DNA of 15,054 bases from Ferrithrix thermotolerans DSM 19514 (GCA_945860575.1 CAMAQQ010000011.1:1-15054); one strand, 5' to 3'. Positions 5,213 through 12,609 are shown, numbered from the stretch's first letter. Program-made: numbers and translations. The notes: a model not told the origin generated them from the sequence alone.

Positions 5213-6171
5213 TTAATTTTATTAACTGGCTGTTTTATGCCGGCAAAAAAATCGTCTTCAAGATGTTTTGCATCGGGTGAATAGTTATCCAGACAAGACT
5301 TCGCCAAGATCCAATCTTCAAATGGATAAACCTCAGCGAGTTCTTCGTCGCTTAGACCAAACCAAAATGGTTCTTTCTCGTCCACTTGCGTGGCGTGAGC
5401 CTTCAACGAACCAGAACGCGCCCAAAAATAATTTGCAATATTAATTTTGGTCGTTATTCGATCGTCCATGTTTGGACGACTAAACCAATCTTTGTCATAT
5501 GGCGAAGAGCCACGCAGTCTCAACAATGCCTCGTGCACGGCGGTCAATCGCGAACGCGACCAAACCGAATAATACATTTTCAACGGTTGCCACACAGGCC
5601 CTGCATCTGGATACCAACTCGGATCGCCCGAGCGATCAAACGCCCGAATGCTGATCTCGTGAACCTTGACATGATCAGGGTGTGGATATCCGCGATGGTC
5701 GTCGTTGTAAGTGACTATCACATGGGGCTTCTCGGTTCGAATTAGTTTGACCAGCCGACCAGTGGCTTCATCCATATCTGCCATATGAAAACATTCTGGG
5801 TTCGAGTTTTTTGGACTCTTGTCCATTCCTGAGTCGCGATAGCCAAGCATATGTAATTCGTTGAATCCAATTATTTCAACACTGTTGGCAAGTTCAACAG
5901 GACGCACGGACTCCATCAATTTTTGTTGAGCAACTTCGTCTAGCCCGTGAAACGGCATACCTGGTTCTTTGAGCGCAGGATTATTGAGATCGCCTTCTTC
6001 TCCGCCTGTGCAACAAACCAGAACAGTTCGTACTCCAGATTCGCCGTACATCGCAAAAGTTGGTGCGCCCTTTGACGCTTCATCATCGGGGTGAGCGTGA
6101 ACCGTCAACGCACACAACTGGTTGCCGTCCGAATCAAGAAGTGGCGCCGCCGGCAAAGTTGCTTTTCTCAT
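5209..6171 (-). CDS. mca: Mycothiol S-conjugate amidase
   Basis: A 320-residue zinc amidase of the PIG-L/LmbE superfamily. Mca cleaves mycothiol S-conjugates of electrophiles and drugs, releasing a mercapturic acid for export, so it is a cytoplasmic detoxification enzyme. The AHPDDE motif gives zinc ligands H27 and D30 and the catalytic D29. YPHPDHVKVH gives H164 (transition-state acid, as H144 in MshB) and zinc ligand H167. The C-terminal SLKAHATQVDEKEPFWFGL and the 320-residue length are typical of Mca rather than the shorter deacetylase MshB. Its presence implies that the organism makes mycothiol, a marker of Actinomycetota. The ATG at 6171 is supported by a TANNNT hexamer 7 nt upstream. 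The stop overlaps the convergent YdjC-like gene, and the gene is divergent from a PEBP-type lipoprotein gene across a possible shared operator. Confidence 0.92.
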   Translation of the reverse strand: MRKATLPAAPLLDSDGNQLCALTVHAHPDDEASKGAPTFAMYGESGVRTVLVCCTGGEEGDLNNPALKEPGMPFHGLDEVAQQKLMESVRPVELANSVEIIGFNELHMLGYRDSGMDKSPKNSNPECFHMADMDEATGRLVKLIRTEKPHVIVTYNDDHRGYPHPDHVKVHEISIRAFDRSGDPSWYPDAGPVWQPLKMYYSVWSRSRLTAVHEALLRLRGSSPYDKDWFSRPNMDDRITTKINIANYFWARSGSLKAHATQVDEKEPFWFGLSDEELAEVYPFEDWILAKSCLDNYSPDAKHLEDDFFAGIKQPVNKIN

Positions 6172-6178
6172 CTCAAGC

Positions 6179-6184
6179 AGGATA
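6179..6184 (-). promoter_or_regulatory. Predicted -10 (TATCCT), leaderless mca
   Basis: On the minus strand TATCCT lies 7 nt before the mca ATG. It fits TANNNT, and no Shine-Dalgarno is visible. With a 17-bp spacer its -35 would fall at about 6202-6207, inside the dyad at 6199-6215. Confidence 0.45.
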
Positions 6185-6198
6185 GTGATCTATAAGGA

Positions 6199-6215
6199 TT
6201 ACAGCGATGCTGTAA
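6199..6215. promoter_or_regulatory. Dyad TTACAGC-GAT-GCTGTAA, candidate shared operator
   Basis: A perfect 7-bp inverted repeat around GAT in the 67-bp space between mca and the PEBP-type lipoprotein gene. Both predicted -10 boxes, one on each side and strand, would use -35 regions at about 6202-6207 inside this dyad. One bound dimer could therefore control both genes. The TACA...TGTA halves recall BlaI/CopY-type sites, but the spacing differs. Confidence 0.45.
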
Positions 6216-6224
6216 ACACTGCGA

Positions 6225-6230
6225 TATCGT
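6225..6230 (+). promoter_or_regulatory. Predicted -10 (TATCGT), leaderless lipoprotein gene
   Basis: TATCGT lies 8 nt before ATG at 6239. TAAAAT at 6230-6235 is a second TANNNT but only 3 nt from the start, which would put the transcript start inside the codon. Confidence 0.4.
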
Positions 6231-6238
6231 AAAATTCA

Positions 6239-6895
6239 ATGATCGCAAAAACTAATCAACTAGTGAGTCGCCGTGGCGCAATTTTCTTGCTTTGCGTGAC
6301 CACCGTCGCAATTGCATCTTGTTCAACCGATGGCCGTGAACTGCGGGCGCCGGGCGCCGGGCAAGGCGAATCAATAGAAATCGTCGAGACAACTGTCGAC
6401 ACGACAACTGCCCCGCAAGACACAAGTTTGCAAACTGTTTTTACTGTTACCGGCACTTGGCTTGACGGTGGGGCAATTGACTCGCGACATACTTGCAATG
6501 GAGCAAATATTTCTCCGTCACTTGAGATTTTGAATACTCCGATTGACGCAGAAAGTTTGGCGATCACATTGATCGACTTGGCTGCACCCGAAAGTCCACT
6601 TTGGGTGATGGCAAACATAAACCCAGACGAAACTTCAATCCAAGAAGGTGGAATACCCGCTGACGCAATTGTTGGCGCAACTAAGACAGGCGCCAAAATA
6701 ACCGCTGGCTATAGCGGGCCGTGCGCAACTGGCGGCGAAATGCGCGAATATTTACTCGTCGTTTATGCGCTCGACCAAATGCTTGAATTTGAGCCAGACC
6801 CGAAGTCGCTGAATGACTCGCGCCTGCTTTACGAGGCGATTCAAGCAAGTGCGTTTGATTCGGCTGAAACGCGGTTCTTCGCCCAAACCTCGTGA
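6239..6895 (+). CDS. YbhB/YbcL-type PEBP (Raf-kinase-inhibitor-like) lipoprotein
   Basis: A 218-residue exported lipoprotein. The signal region has R11-R12, a hydrophobic run at 14-26 and the lipobox I25-A26-S27-C28. A low-complexity Thr/Ala/Gly linker (about 30-62) leads to a PEBP domain (about 65-215) recognised by DSRHTCNGANISPSLEI, ITLIDLAAP and YSGPCATGG...VVYAL. Bacterial PEBP proteins have no agreed function, though ligand or phosphate binding is proposed. Two family histidines are missing: the usual HWV is L121-W-V, and the usual HRY after PGG is M168-R-E-Y, so the anion-binding pocket is probably altered. A 7-bp GC-rich tandem repeat encodes part of the linker. The gene is divergent from mca and precedes the GGDEF-EAL gene by about 60 nt. 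Confidence 0.83.
   Translation: MIAKTNQLVSRRGAIFLLCVTTVAIASCSTDGRELRAPGAGQGESIEIVETTVDTTTAPQDTSLQTVFTVTGTWLDGGAIDSRHTCNGANISPSLEILNTPIDAESLAITLIDLAAPESPLWVMANINPDETSIQEGGIPADAIVGATKTGAKITAGYSGPCATGGEMREYLLVVYALDQMLEFEPDPKSLNDSRLLYEAIQASAFDSAETRFFAQTS
6345..6362 (+). repeat. 7-bp tandem repeat GGGCGCC, 2.6 copies
   Basis: GGGCGCC, GGGCGCC, GGGC in direct succession inside the lipoprotein gene, just after the signal peptide, encoding part of RAPGAG. Gain or loss of one unit would shift the frame before the PEBP domain. Confidence 0.7.
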
Positions 6896-6956
6896 TACAC
6901 CCAATGCGTGTAATGATTGAGGCATAGACCCGAATATCGCATCCCTGCTGACGACT

Positions 6957-8984
6957 TTGCCGATCTCGTTATTTGAGACCGACACAGACGGTCGGCTAGT
7001 TGCCGCCAACGATGCTTTTAGAAAACTCGCGCTTGCATCAGCACCGCTCGTGGTCGGAACAGCACCGTGGGTGAACGCACAACCACAAGAACGCACTGCT
7101 GCCGAACGCGCTTGGCAACTTGCAAAAGAAACTCAGACGCCATTTAATTTCGAATTTCGCTTGTGGCAACCAAATGGCGAAGCAATGTGGATTTTGATTT
7201 CGACGCAAGCACAAAAAAATAATGCTGGTGTCGTGACTAGTTATATCGGCACTGCTCACGATGTGACGCAAGCAGTTGCCAGACGAATGTTAAGCGAACA
7301 ATTAATCGGGTTACTTGACGCATCTCACGATGCCGTGTTGGTATTTGATCGTAACGGTGCATTGATGTTTGCTAATGACTACGCACAACAACTTGTTGGA
7401 TTAAACGAGACGCCGGCGAACAGTGATGCGGCGATTCAAACTTTTATTCAAGCAATTCGCGATCAGTTGCCGCGCGAGATTACAACTGGCACAACATCAA
7501 ACCGTTGGCAAGGTGAAGTTGGATTTCGTAGCGCCGACGGCATCATGCGAACGCTCGATGTTGTTTTGCAAATTGTGCGCGATTCACAAGGAGCAATCGA
7601 ACACTATTCGTCAATTGCTCGCGACATAACCGAATCAAAACAAACCCAGGACGAACTACAGCGACAAGCCACTCACGATGCACTTACTGGTCTGCCAAAC
7701 CGTGTTTTGTTTTTACGCAAACTTGCTGAGGCGCTAGATCGCTCTCGAACTCTCAAACGCGGTGTCACTGTTTTATTTGTTGACCTGGACAAACTCAAAG
7801 ATGTCAATGACACAATCGGTCACTCGGTTGGCGATCAATTAATCGTCAACATGTCTAAGCGTCTTGTTAGTGCAACCCGACCGTCAGATGTTGTGGCGCG
7901 CATAGGTGGCGATGAATTTGTGATTCTCTGCGATGGTCTTGGCGACGAACAAGTCGCAATGGATGTTGCCAACCGCATGAGAACAGCAGTAACCGGCGAA
8001 CAAATTTTACAAGGATTTGAAATTACAACCAGTGCAAGTATCGGAATTGCGATGGCCAGTGCTTCGCTACTTGAAGAGATGTCAAGCGCCGATGCCGCCG
8101 TCACTTTGCTGCATCACGCCGACAGCGCCATGTATCTGGCTAAACAACGCGGTCGCGGTCGGTGCGAAATGTACAACGAAGAAATGAGTGCCAACGCACG
8201 AGAGCGAAGTTCACTTAGTGCACAACTTGAACGAGCGTTGGCGACTAACCAACTGTTTTTGGTCTACCAGCCGATTGTTTCAACACACACTGGCCGCATT
8301 GCCGGAGCAGAGGCTTTACTGCGCTGGCAACACCCAGAACGCGGTGTATTGACCCCGCCGGTCTTTCTTTCGTTGGCTGAAGAATCTGGTTTGATCGGAC
8401 CAATCGGCGATTGGGTTGGTCGTCAAGCGTGCGCTGATATGCGTCAATGGCTTGATGCAAAGTCGATTGATAACTCTTTTGTGATGCACATCAACGTCTC
8501 GGCGAGACAACTTCGCGACGCAACATTTGTTGAGCGGACGATGGCCTCGTTGCGAGACGCGAAACTTGAGCCACATCAAGTTGATCTTGAAGTCACCGAA
8601 GCAACTTTGCTCGACGACAAAGGTGGCGTGATGCGCACGCTGAATGCATTGAGACGACTGGGTATCAAACTTGCAATTGACGACTTCGGAACCGGGTTCT
8701 CGTCACTCGTGAACTTGCGCAACTTTCCCGCCGACTATCTAAAACTTGATGGAACATTTATTCGCGACATCGGTTCGCAAGGCAACGATGACCCGATCGT
8801 GCGCTCAGTGATTCAACTTGCCCACTCATTAAATATGTCTGTCGTCGCAGAATGGGTAACCACAGAAGATCAATCACAACGCTTGAAACTTCTGGGTTGC
8901 GACTTTGTACAAGGCAACAAAATTGGTGTGCCAGTTACGAGCGCCGAGTTCTCACCACTTGCCGCCAAGGCGAAAAGTATTTAA
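6957..8984 (+). CDS. PAS-PAS-GGDEF-EAL cyclic-di-GMP protein
   Basis: A 675-residue cytoplasmic signalling protein with no membrane segments. Domains in order: PAS (about 1-110), PAS (about 113-228), GGDEF (about 237-405) and EAL (about 415-665). The diguanylate cyclase signature is intact (G317-G-D-E-F321, with D276 and N284 in DLDKLKDVND). The inhibitory I-site R308-x-x-D311 is also intact. The phosphodiesterase residues are present: E452 (EALLRW), N513, E545, D575-D576 (DDFG), K596 (KLD), E632 and Q652. The usual EGVET is EWVTT, a modest deviation near loop 6. Both activities are therefore possible, with PAS input setting the balance. The start is uncertain: TTG at 6957 is the only usual start codon before the first PAS, while the frame is open back to 6921 without ATG or GTG. 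Confidence 0.9.
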   Translation: MPISLFETDTDGRLVAANDAFRKLALASAPLVVGTAPWVNAQPQERTAAERAWQLAKETQTPFNFEFRLWQPNGEAMWILISTQAQKNNAGVVTSYIGTAHDVTQAVARRMLSEQLIGLLDASHDAVLVFDRNGALMFANDYAQQLVGLNETPANSDAAIQTFIQAIRDQLPREITTGTTSNRWQGEVGFRSADGIMRTLDVVLQIVRDSQGAIEHYSSIARDITESKQTQDELQRQATHDALTGLPNRVLFLRKLAEALDRSRTLKRGVTVLFVDLDKLKDVNDTIGHSVGDQLIVNMSKRLVSATRPSDVVARIGGDEFVILCDGLGDEQVAMDVANRMRTAVTGEQILQGFEITTSASIGIAMASASLLEEMSSADAAVTLLHHADSAMYLAKQRGRGRCEMYNEEMSANARERSSLSAQLERALATNQLFLVYQPIVSTHTGRIAGAEALLRWQHPERGVLTPPVFLSLAEESGLIGPIGDWVGRQACADMRQWLDAKSIDNSFVMHINVSARQLRDATFVERTMASLRDAKLEPHQVDLEVTEATLLDDKGGVMRTLNALRRLGIKLAIDDFGTGFSSLVNLRNFPADYLKLDGTFIRDIGSQGNDDPIVRSVIQLAHSLNMSVVAEWVTTEDQSQRLKLLGCDFVQGNKIGVPVTSAEFSPLAAKAKSI

Positions 8985-9013
8985 ATTGCTGGCTCTCGAC
9001 TGCTTGCACTCAA

Positions 9014-9041
9014 CTACTAGCCCTCGTCTACTAGCCCTCGT
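9014..9041. repeat. 14-bp direct tandem duplication
   Basis: CTACTAGCCCTCGT occurs twice back to back. The second copy contains the stop codon (9031-9033) and last codons of the minus-strand LCP gene; the first lies in the 46-bp gap before the convergent GGDEF-EAL gene. It looks like a recent local duplication. No hairpin terminator is seen in the gap. Confidence 0.8.
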
Positions 9042-10041
9042 CAACTAACTCTGGAGCCGGACCAGTCCCGCCAAAAAATGCAAGCACCGGAGCCGCATCT
9101 TTAGCCACGCGCAACACAGAATCTTCGCCAACTCGATCACCATAAACTGCGAGTGAGTATCTGCTGATCGCACCTTTGGCTGCTGGCCTTATCTTTTTTG
9201 CGAATTCGGTTAAATCAAGATTCTCATCGGTGATGATTGATTTAGTGGCGCCAGCAAACGCGCTCGAAACCATAAACGGATTTGAAATCACACGAGTTAG
9301 GGCCGAATTTAACATTGCGGCGATGAACTGACGCTGTCGTTTACCGCGACCGATGTCAGATGTGCCGTCAATGCGCCACTTGTTCTCAATTTTCGTTTCA
9401 AAAAATCGACTGCGAGCAAATGCCAATGCGCGCACACCCTCTAAGTTGTGACACCCACTCGGCATAAAGAACCCTGTGTGTTTATCGCGCGACGGAAATT
9501 GCGCACAAATTTGAACACCGCCGATTGAGTCCACGAGTCCCTTGAATCCTTGAAAATCAATTTCTAAATAATGATGAACTGGTATACCGAACTCATTTTG
9601 AATAGTGCGGATCAGCACATCAGTGCCCAGTTGATATCCAGAATTGATCCGGCCAGCCTTTTGACCGTCGCCTAATTTGACCCACAAATCGCGCGGGAAC
9701 GAAATCAGCGCTCCGGCACCAGTGGCAATGTCGTAGTGAAAAATCATCAGAGTGTCACTCCGACGCCCCGAGACTTCGCCTTCGCCGCCGATTGTCGCGA
9801 AATCAGCATCATTTGGGTCTGTGCCTTCTCGCGAGTCTGAACCAACAAGCAAATAATTCTCGAACCCCGCACTTGGTGCAGACAGCGCCGACGATGCAAC
9901 AAGGTCTCGCCTTACAGTGTTTAACTGAGATTTTGTTGATGAAACAATTTGCAGTGTGCCAAGACTGCTAAAAACAATAAATAGCCCGAATGCTGTTTGC
10001 TTTCTAATTCTGCGATTATTTTTTGTTTTTGATCGCGACAT
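9031..10041 (-). CDS. LytR-CpsA-Psr (LCP) family cell-wall glycopolymer ligase
   Basis: A 336-residue membrane-anchored protein: a short basic cytoplasmic tail (MSRSKTKNNRRIRK), one transmembrane helix at about 17-34, and an extracellular LCP domain (about 60-270). Family motifs are LLVGSDSR (64-71), GRRSDTLMI (92-100), ISFPRD (113-118) with the phosphate-binding arginine, R131-I-N, AFARSR (207-212) and DIGRGKRQRQ (229-238). LCP proteins transfer lipid-linked glycopolymers onto peptidoglycan or proteins. Cys179 and Cys197 may form a disulfide, as in some actinobacterial LCPs. The gene begins 12 nt downstream of birA, so it is probably in the same transcript, although TAACTT (10056-10051) 9 nt before its ATG could be a weak internal promoter. 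The function is unrelated to biotin; the pairing may be incidental. Confidence 0.9.
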   Translation of the reverse strand: MSRSKTKNNRRIRKQTAFGLFIVFSSLGTLQIVSSTKSQLNTVRRDLVASSALSAPSAGFENYLLVGSDSREGTDPNDADFATIGGEGEVSGRRSDTLMIFHYDIATGAGALISFPRDLWVKLGDGQKAGRINSGYQLGTDVLIRTIQNEFGIPVHHYLEIDFQGFKGLVDSIGGVQICAQFPSRDKHTGFFMPSGCHNLEGVRALAFARSRFFETKIENKWRIDGTSDIGRGKRQRQFIAAMLNSALTRVISNPFMVSSAFAGATKSIITDENLDLTEFAKKIRPAAKGAISRYSLAVYGDRVGEDSVLRVAKDAAPVLAFFGGTGPAPELVDEG

Positions 10042-10053
10042 GAGATTTCAAAG

Positions 10054-10824
10054 TTAGCCGTGATCGGCGTTGCGCAGGTGCACTACATCACCAGTATCAA
10101 TAACGTGCCTAACCGATTTATCACCTGTATCTACAACCAACAATCGACCTTCAATATCGACGTCTTGGGCCTGACCAGTGATCATGAGACCATTTGTCAA
10201 CTCAACTCTTACTAATTTGCCCAGTGTCGCAAGTTGTGCCACATATTGTTGGTGCTGCTCGGTCAAACTCAATTTTTCAATTCGACTAATTTCAAGCAAC
10301 ATATTTTTTAGCAGTCCAACTGGTGTTGGCATCTTCTCGCTAAAAAATTCGCCCAACGCAACAGCCTCCTGTGGTGCCCATCCAACATTGATACCAATAC
10401 CAACAACGACAAATTGTTTTTCGTGATCACTGGTACTTAACATGCCACCGAGCTTGCGACCATCCAATAACAGGTCATTAGGCCACTTCAATTTAATTAT
10501 TGGCGCGGCATCGACATTTAACTGACCAATTGAAATGAGTTCTTGGCACGCACGAGTCGCGGCAAGCGCAGCAATTCGCGGCCATGACGTCAGCAAATTC
10601 GCTTTGCTGCGAAACAAAAGCGAGACCAGCAGATTCTCCCCTGGTTTTGCTTGCCAAGTTCGGTCAAGCCGACCGCGACCAGCAGTCTGATAATCCGCAA
10701 CTAAAACGCTGTGGCTTGGCGCGCCAGCCAAGGCATCGGCGAATAAATCTGCGTTTGTGCTCCCAGTTTCTCGTACCCTGCGCACAAACCAATTCTCTGG
10801 CCAGTTGTTATCGGTGCTTGTCAT
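10054..10824 (-). CDS. birA: Biotin--[acetyl-CoA-carboxylase] ligase, monofunctional
   Basis: A 256-residue biotin protein ligase that activates biotin as biotinyl-5'-AMP and attaches it to the lysine of a biotin carboxyl carrier domain. Visible motifs: GSTN (21-24), the biotinyl-AMP loop GRGRLDR (49-55), KWPND (113-117), RKLGGML (123-129) and GIGINVG (142-148), then a C-terminal SH3-like domain (about 208-250). There is no N-terminal DNA-binding domain, so it is the monofunctional type and does not itself repress biotin genes. ATG at 10824 is chosen because the protein aligns from there; the frame stays open further upstream, but that would overlap the divergent carboxylase gene. Its target, the biotin carboxylase-BCCP protein, is encoded divergently 18 bp away. 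The LCP gene follows after 12 nt. Confidence 0.93.
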   Translation of the reverse strand: MTSTDNNWPENWFVRRVRETGSTNADLFADALAGAPSHSVLVADYQTAGRGRLDRTWQAKPGENLLVSLLFRSKANLLTSWPRIAALAATRACQELISIGQLNVDAAPIIKLKWPNDLLLDGRKLGGMLSTSDHEKQFVVVGIGINVGWAPQEAVALGEFFSEKMPTPVGLLKNMLLEISRIEKLSLTEQHQQYVAQLATLGKLVRVELTNGLMITGQAQDVDIEGRLLVVDTGDKSVRHVIDTGDVVHLRNADHG

Positions 10825-10828
10825 CAGC

Positions 10829-10838
10829 GAGAATAGTA
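10829..10838. promoter_or_regulatory. Overlapping divergent promoters, birA / biotin carboxylase
   Basis: The 18 bp between the two start codons hold TACTAT on the minus strand (10838-10833, 8 nt before the birA ATG), fitting TANNNT. On the plus strand, GAGAAT (10829-10834, 8 nt before the GTG) is a weaker -10. The two boxes overlap, so each gene's -35 would fall inside the other gene's coding sequence and both transcripts would be leaderless. Confidence 0.4.
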
Positions 10839-10842
10839 ACCC

Positions 10843-12594
10843 GTGTTGAAGAAAATCCTGATCGCCAACCGAGGCGAAATCGCAGTACGGGTAATCCGCA
10901 CCGCTCGCGAAATGGGTATCGCAACGGTCGCCGTATACAGCGAACTCGACCGCAACGCGCTGCATGTGCGTCTCGCCGATGAAGCGTTCGCGTTAGGCGG
11001 AACAACTGCGGCAGAGAGTTACCTCAAAACTGATGCGATTATTGCCGCAATAAAAACGAGCGGCGCCGATGCCGTTCACCCTGGTTATGGGTTCTTCAGC
11101 GAAAACGCCGACTTTGCAAAAACTATTACAGATATGGGTGTCGCATTTATTGGTCCACCGCCCGCAGCAATAGTCGAAATGGGAGACAAAGTCTCTTCGC
11201 GCAAGGCGGCACTTCGTGGTGGCGCACCAATCGTGCCCGGCACAACAGAATTTTTAAAGAGCGCCGATGAAATTTTGGCTTTTGGCAAAAGTCATGGTTG
11301 GCCAGTTGCAATCAAGGCTGCATTCGGCGGTGGCGGACGCGGAATGAAAGTTGTACATGATGAAAAAAGCGTGCAAGAGGCGATGGATTCGGCTCAGCGC
11401 GAGTCGAAGGCATTTTTTGGGCGGGACGAAATCTATGTCGAGAAATATCTCTCGTGGCCGCGACATATCGAGATTCAACTTGTTGGTGACACTCACGGCA
11501 ATGTCGTTTGGGTTTCATCACGCGACTGCTCGGCGCAACGGCGACACCAAAAATTGATTGAAGAAGCGCCAGCGCCAGCGCTACCAGATGGCGTCGAAGA
11601 TGAAATGGGTGCCGCCGCGGTTAAAGCTGCAAAAGCGGTTGGCTACTTCAATGCGGGCACTGTTGAATTTATTTATCAAGATGAAGAGTTTTTCTTTTTA
11701 GAAATGAACACACGACTACAGGTTGAACATCCAGTTACCGAACTAATTACCGGTATCGACCTGGTTGAGTGGCAAATTCGAGTTGCGTCTGGCGAAAAAT
11801 TGCCGATGACACAAAAACAGGTTTTGGCTGCGCGCCGTGGTCATGCAATTGAGGTACGAATCAACGCCGAAAACCCGACAGCCGGAAAGTTCTTGCCATC
11901 GCCTGGCACGATCACCAAACTAACGACACCCGACGGTTTTGGTGTTCGCTTTGACGGAGGCTACGAATCTGGCGACACGGTTAGTCAGTACTACGACAAC
12001 TTGATCGGCAAGTTAATTGTTTGGGGTAAAGATCGTCAGACCGCGATTGCGCGAACAATTCGTGCTCTTGAAGAAACCAAGATTGAAGGTCTACATACGA
12101 CGATCGAAGCCGACTTGGCGATTCTGCGTCATCCAGATTTCGCCGCGACGAAACATTCGACAAAGTGGGTTGAAGAGACTTTAGATCTGTCAAAAATTAT
12201 CTCAACTACAGGTGAGACCCAAGCCAGCGCTGATGGTCTCGTTGAAAAAAATACGGTCGTTGAAGTCAACGGCAAGCGGTTTGATGTCAAAGTTTGGGTA
12301 CCGCCATTTGGTGGAACTGCCCCGGCAACACAAAAGACCCGCTCTTCGTCGCGCAGTGCGATTCAATCTGCGGCTGCCGCAAGTGGCACGGTCGTTGCAC
12401 CAATGCAAGGCACGGTAATTAAATTGCTCGTGGCTGAAGGTCAAGTTGTGGCTGAAGGCGATGCAGTTTTAGTGCTTGAAGCAATGAAAATGGAAAACCA
12501 AATTCAAGCCGACAAAGCGGGGACAATCAAGAAAATTAGCTGCAAGGCGGGCGACACCGTTGGTGCTGGTGATGTTCTACTCGTTATTGAATAG
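10843..12594 (+). CDS. Acyl-CoA carboxylase alpha subunit (biotin carboxylase-BCCP fusion)
   Basis: A 583-residue protein of the actinobacterial AccA/BccA type. The biotin carboxylase half (about 1-450) has LIANRGEIAVR at the N-terminus, the ATP-grasp lysine K158 and glycine-rich loop FGGGGRGMKV (161-170), RDCSAQRRHQKLIEEAP (227-243) and EMNTRLQVEHP (287-297). After a variable linker, the carrier domain (about 510-583) carries EAMKM with biotin-accepting K549. With a separate carboxyltransferase beta subunit, not in this window, it makes malonyl-CoA and/or methylmalonyl-CoA for lipid or propionate metabolism; which acyl-CoA is used is set by that partner. GTG at 10843 gives the usual N-terminus. 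The gene is divergent from birA. The stop codon lies inside a 26-bp near-palindrome. Confidence 0.94.
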   Translation: MLKKILIANRGEIAVRVIRTAREMGIATVAVYSELDRNALHVRLADEAFALGGTTAAESYLKTDAIIAAIKTSGADAVHPGYGFFSENADFAKTITDMGVAFIGPPPAAIVEMGDKVSSRKAALRGGAPIVPGTTEFLKSADEILAFGKSHGWPVAIKAAFGGGGRGMKVVHDEKSVQEAMDSAQRESKAFFGRDEIYVEKYLSWPRHIEIQLVGDTHGNVVWVSSRDCSAQRRHQKLIEEAPAPALPDGVEDEMGAAAVKAAKAVGYFNAGTVEFIYQDEEFFFLEMNTRLQVEHPVTELITGIDLVEWQIRVASGEKLPMTQKQVLAARRGHAIEVRINAENPTAGKFLPSPGTITKLTTPDGFGVRFDGGYESGDTVSQYYDNLIGKLIVWGKDRQTAIARTIRALEETKIEGLHTTIEADLAILRHPDFAATKHSTKWVEETLDLSKIISTTGETQASADGLVEKNTVVEVNGKRFDVKVWVPPFGGTAPATQKTRSSSRSAIQSAAAASGTVVAPMQGTVIKLLVAEGQVVAEGDAVLVLEAMKMENQIQADKAGTIKKISCKAGDTVGAGDVLLVIE

Positions 12595-12607
12595 CTATTG
12601 AATAACG
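12582..12607. repeat. 26-bp near-perfect palindrome over the carboxylase stop codon
   Basis: Arms CGTTATTGAATAG (12582-12594) and CTATTGAATAACG (12595-12607) are reverse complements except for one position in each arm, G12589 and G12600, which face each other. It also reads as two direct copies of TATTGAATA. The TAG stop is at 12592-12594. No T-run follows, so it may be a protein-binding site, a processing or decay hairpin, or a weak terminator. Confidence 0.7.
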
Positions 12608-12609
12608 CT

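Noticed and set aside
5209..6171. MshB (mycothiol biosynthesis deacetylase) instead of Mca
   Set aside because: The 320-residue length and the C-terminal HATQVDEKEPFWFGL region are those of Mca.
6256..6696. Minus-strand open frame of 146 codons
   Set aside because: Antisense to the PEBP lipoprotein gene, whose signal peptide and domain motifs are clear; the opposite frame is a codon-bias shadow.
6896..6912. TACAC...GTGTA inverted repeat as a terminator after the PEBP gene
   Set aside because: A stem of only 5 bp with a 7-nt loop and no T-run is too weak to call.
10825..10965. Upstream extension of birA by 47 codons
   Set aside because: It would be antisense to the conserved N-terminus of the biotin carboxylase, and the family's N-terminus aligns from ATG 10824.
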